Positions 63,038 to 64,000 of a DNA stretch of 64,000 nt are shown in pieces. The notes under the pieces were generated by a model, which saw only the letters and a program-made list of their open reading frames with translations, was not told the origin of the DNA and made no database searches. Location: positions 31,048 through 95,047 of the forward strand of contig CAINOB010000047.1 of assembly GCA_903851365.1 (NCBI GenBank). Direction: 5' to 3'. A program made the position numbers and the translations under genes. Every line of letters starts with the position of its first letter. The stretch's first letter is position 1. The stretch is from an uncultured Bacteroidota bacterium. GTDB taxonomy: Bacteria > Bacteroidota > Bacteroidia > Bacteroidales > UBA12481.

Positions 63038-63426
63038 AACCCTGCCCGAATGCTTTCGGTAATCTCAAGAAATTCCTCAGGTGAGAATTTCAATTTTGGC
63101 TGTTTGAAATCGATATCATAAATTCCGTTAATCGGAACCAGATGAATATGTGCATGTGGCACTTCGAGGCCAATGACCGCCACACCAACCTTTTTACAGG
63201 GAACAACCGTCCCTATGGCCAATGCAACTTTTTTGGCAAATACCATTAATTCAGCAATTTCTCCATCAGGCAGATCAAAAAGATAATCTACTTCTCTTTT
63301 CGGAATAACCAAAGTATGACCTTTGGCCAATGGATTGATATCAAGGAAAGCCAGAAACTTCTCGGTTTCAGCAACCTTGTAACAAGGAATCTCTCCACTT
63401 ACAATTCTAGAAAAAATGCTGGCCAT
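63034..63426 (-). CDS. HIT-family nucleotide hydrolase
   Basis: A 130-residue histidine-triad protein. The motif HAHIHLVPI (His91, His93, His95) supplies the catalytic triad; the N-terminus CYKVAETEKFLAFLDINP is the HINT/HIT fold start. These proteins hydrolyse AMP-lysine/phosphoramidate or dinucleoside polyphosphates. It starts 19 bp downstream of the stop of the T9SS-protein gene on the same strand and converges with ruvC. Confidence 0.93.
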   Translation of the reverse strand: MASIFSRIVSGEIPCYKVAETEKFLAFLDINPLAKGHTLVIPKREVDYLFDLPDGEIAELMVFAKKVALAIGTVVPCKKVGVAVIGLEVPHAHIHLVPINGIYDIDFKQPKLKFSPEEFLEITESIRAGF

Positions 63427-63445
63427 AACCAGAGATATTAATATC

Positions 63446-64000
63446 TTATAAACTGTTTAAATCCTGTGGTCTTAAGGCTCCGAAGAACTTAACCACTTTT
63501 TCACCGATTCCCGGTGCATTAATATGAACAATGTAAGCACCGCTGGCGATCGGAATACCATATTGGTTTTTCAAATCCCAATCGAGATAGGTGATTTCAT
63601 TGTCCTTGGTAATGCGTCGAACCAGGTTGCCATTGACTGAATATATGGAAACTGTGCAAAGTCTGGGCAGGTTGGTGATCTTAACCAGGTTTTCCAACTG
63701 GCCAAATTCATAAGCCGAGTTACCATAGTATGGATTTGGAACCACCCTGATCAGATTCAGTGCAGCTTTTGCAGTTGGCAGATCATTACGTTTCGTAGCA
63801 ATCTTTGCAGTATTGAACTGATACATTGGCTTGTTGTGATTCTGTGAAATGGAATCGGCCACTGCATAATCATATACCCCAACACAATACTGACCGATTA
63901 CACGCAACCGGATCTTGATGTCGTTGCCTTTTTTCATGAAGCCGTATACATCGGTGGCCACATCTTCCGGCTTGATAAACCGGCTGTCAGCAATCGGTAC
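63446..64000 (-). CDS. C-terminal part of a T9SS-secreted protein (5' end beyond window)
   Basis: The reading frame is open to the right window edge, so only the last 184 residues are seen. The final 90 residues form a T9SS type A-like sorting domain: VVPNPYYGNSAYEF, then SIYSVNGNLVRRI and IASGAYIVHI. Such domains direct secretion across the outer membrane and are then cleaved. The upstream part (VYGFMKKGNDIKIRLRVIG) gives no family assignment. A GTG at 63961 is internal, not the start. Confidence 0.75.
   Translation of the reverse strand, partial: VPIADSRFIKPEDVATDVYGFMKKGNDIKIRLRVIGQYCVGVYDYAVADSISQNHNKPMYQFNTAKIATKRNDLPTAKAALNLIRVVPNPYYGNSAYEFGQLENLVKITNLPRLCTVSIYSVNGNLVRRITKDNEITYLDWDLKNQYGIPIASGAYIVHINAPGIGEKVVKFFGALRPQDLNSL

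Overview
The window reads as a chromosomal segment of a Bacteroidota bacterium, probably Bacteroidales-like. Three lines of evidence support this. Several promoters fit the Bacteroidota consensus TTTG-N19-21-TAnnTTTG (clearest before lysS and rplU). Two exported proteins carry type IX secretion (T9SS) C-terminal sorting domains. The gene clusters are typical of the phylum: purH-mreBCD-mrdA-rodA, parA-parB-DUF5683-mltD, tig-clpP-clpX and rplU-rpmA. Most of the sequence is housekeeping. There is no CRISPR array, intact insertion sequence, prophage or rRNA, and one tRNA is visible. The longest stretch without a gene is about 245 bp (10725-10969), and it is full of palindromes.

Left part (1-19.3 kb): a class V aminotransferase cut by the window edge; a large secreted C10 protease with leucine-rich repeats and a T9SS tail; a KtrA/KtrB potassium uptake pair; a DUF438-hemerythrin-PAS protein and a DUF1858-DUF2249 protein, followed by an OmpR-type two-component pair; a large exported glycoside-hydrolase-like protein preceded by a palindrome array; topoisomerase IV (parE, parC) and shikimate kinase.

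Middle (19.3-42.7 kb): a small islet with a YdeI-like protein, an AT-rich methyltransferase and a tandem repeat. Then come the leftward cluster parA-parB-DUF5683-mltD-ppa with recJ upstream, rightward lysS, a leftward AlgX/AlgI-like O-acetylation pair, a cyclic 2,3-diphosphoglycerate-synthetase-like GTPase with an unusually strong Shine-Dalgarno, the cell-shape operon purH-mreB-mreC-mreD-mrdA-rodA, a divergent MacB-type permease, and rsmA. Short word repeats fill the gap after the permease and recur in two further gaps and inside the 3' end of parC.

Right part (42.7-64 kb): a flippase-like membrane protein and a glycosyltransferase; an ABC-2 exporter; recQ divergent from kdsD-lptB; tRNA-Leu(TAG); tig-clpP-clpX; the leftward operon BFN nuclease-nupC-thyA-folA (nucleoside salvage, dTMP synthesis and folate recycling); rplU-rpmA; serS, with an apparent one-base frameshift near its 3' end; a TPR protein, an EamA transporter and ruvC joined by ATGA overlaps; a HIT protein; and the C-terminal part of another T9SS-secreted protein at the right edge.

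No wholly new system is provable from sequence alone. The best leads are the hemerythrin/DUF438 sensing locus with its palindrome, the potassium transporter with a four-helix N-terminal extension, the diphosphoglycerate-synthetase-like gene, the histidine-rich insert in trigger factor, the palindrome array at 10.8 kb, and the dispersed word repeats, one of which has become protein sequence in ParC. Functional names rest on motif recognition by eye; no database search was run.
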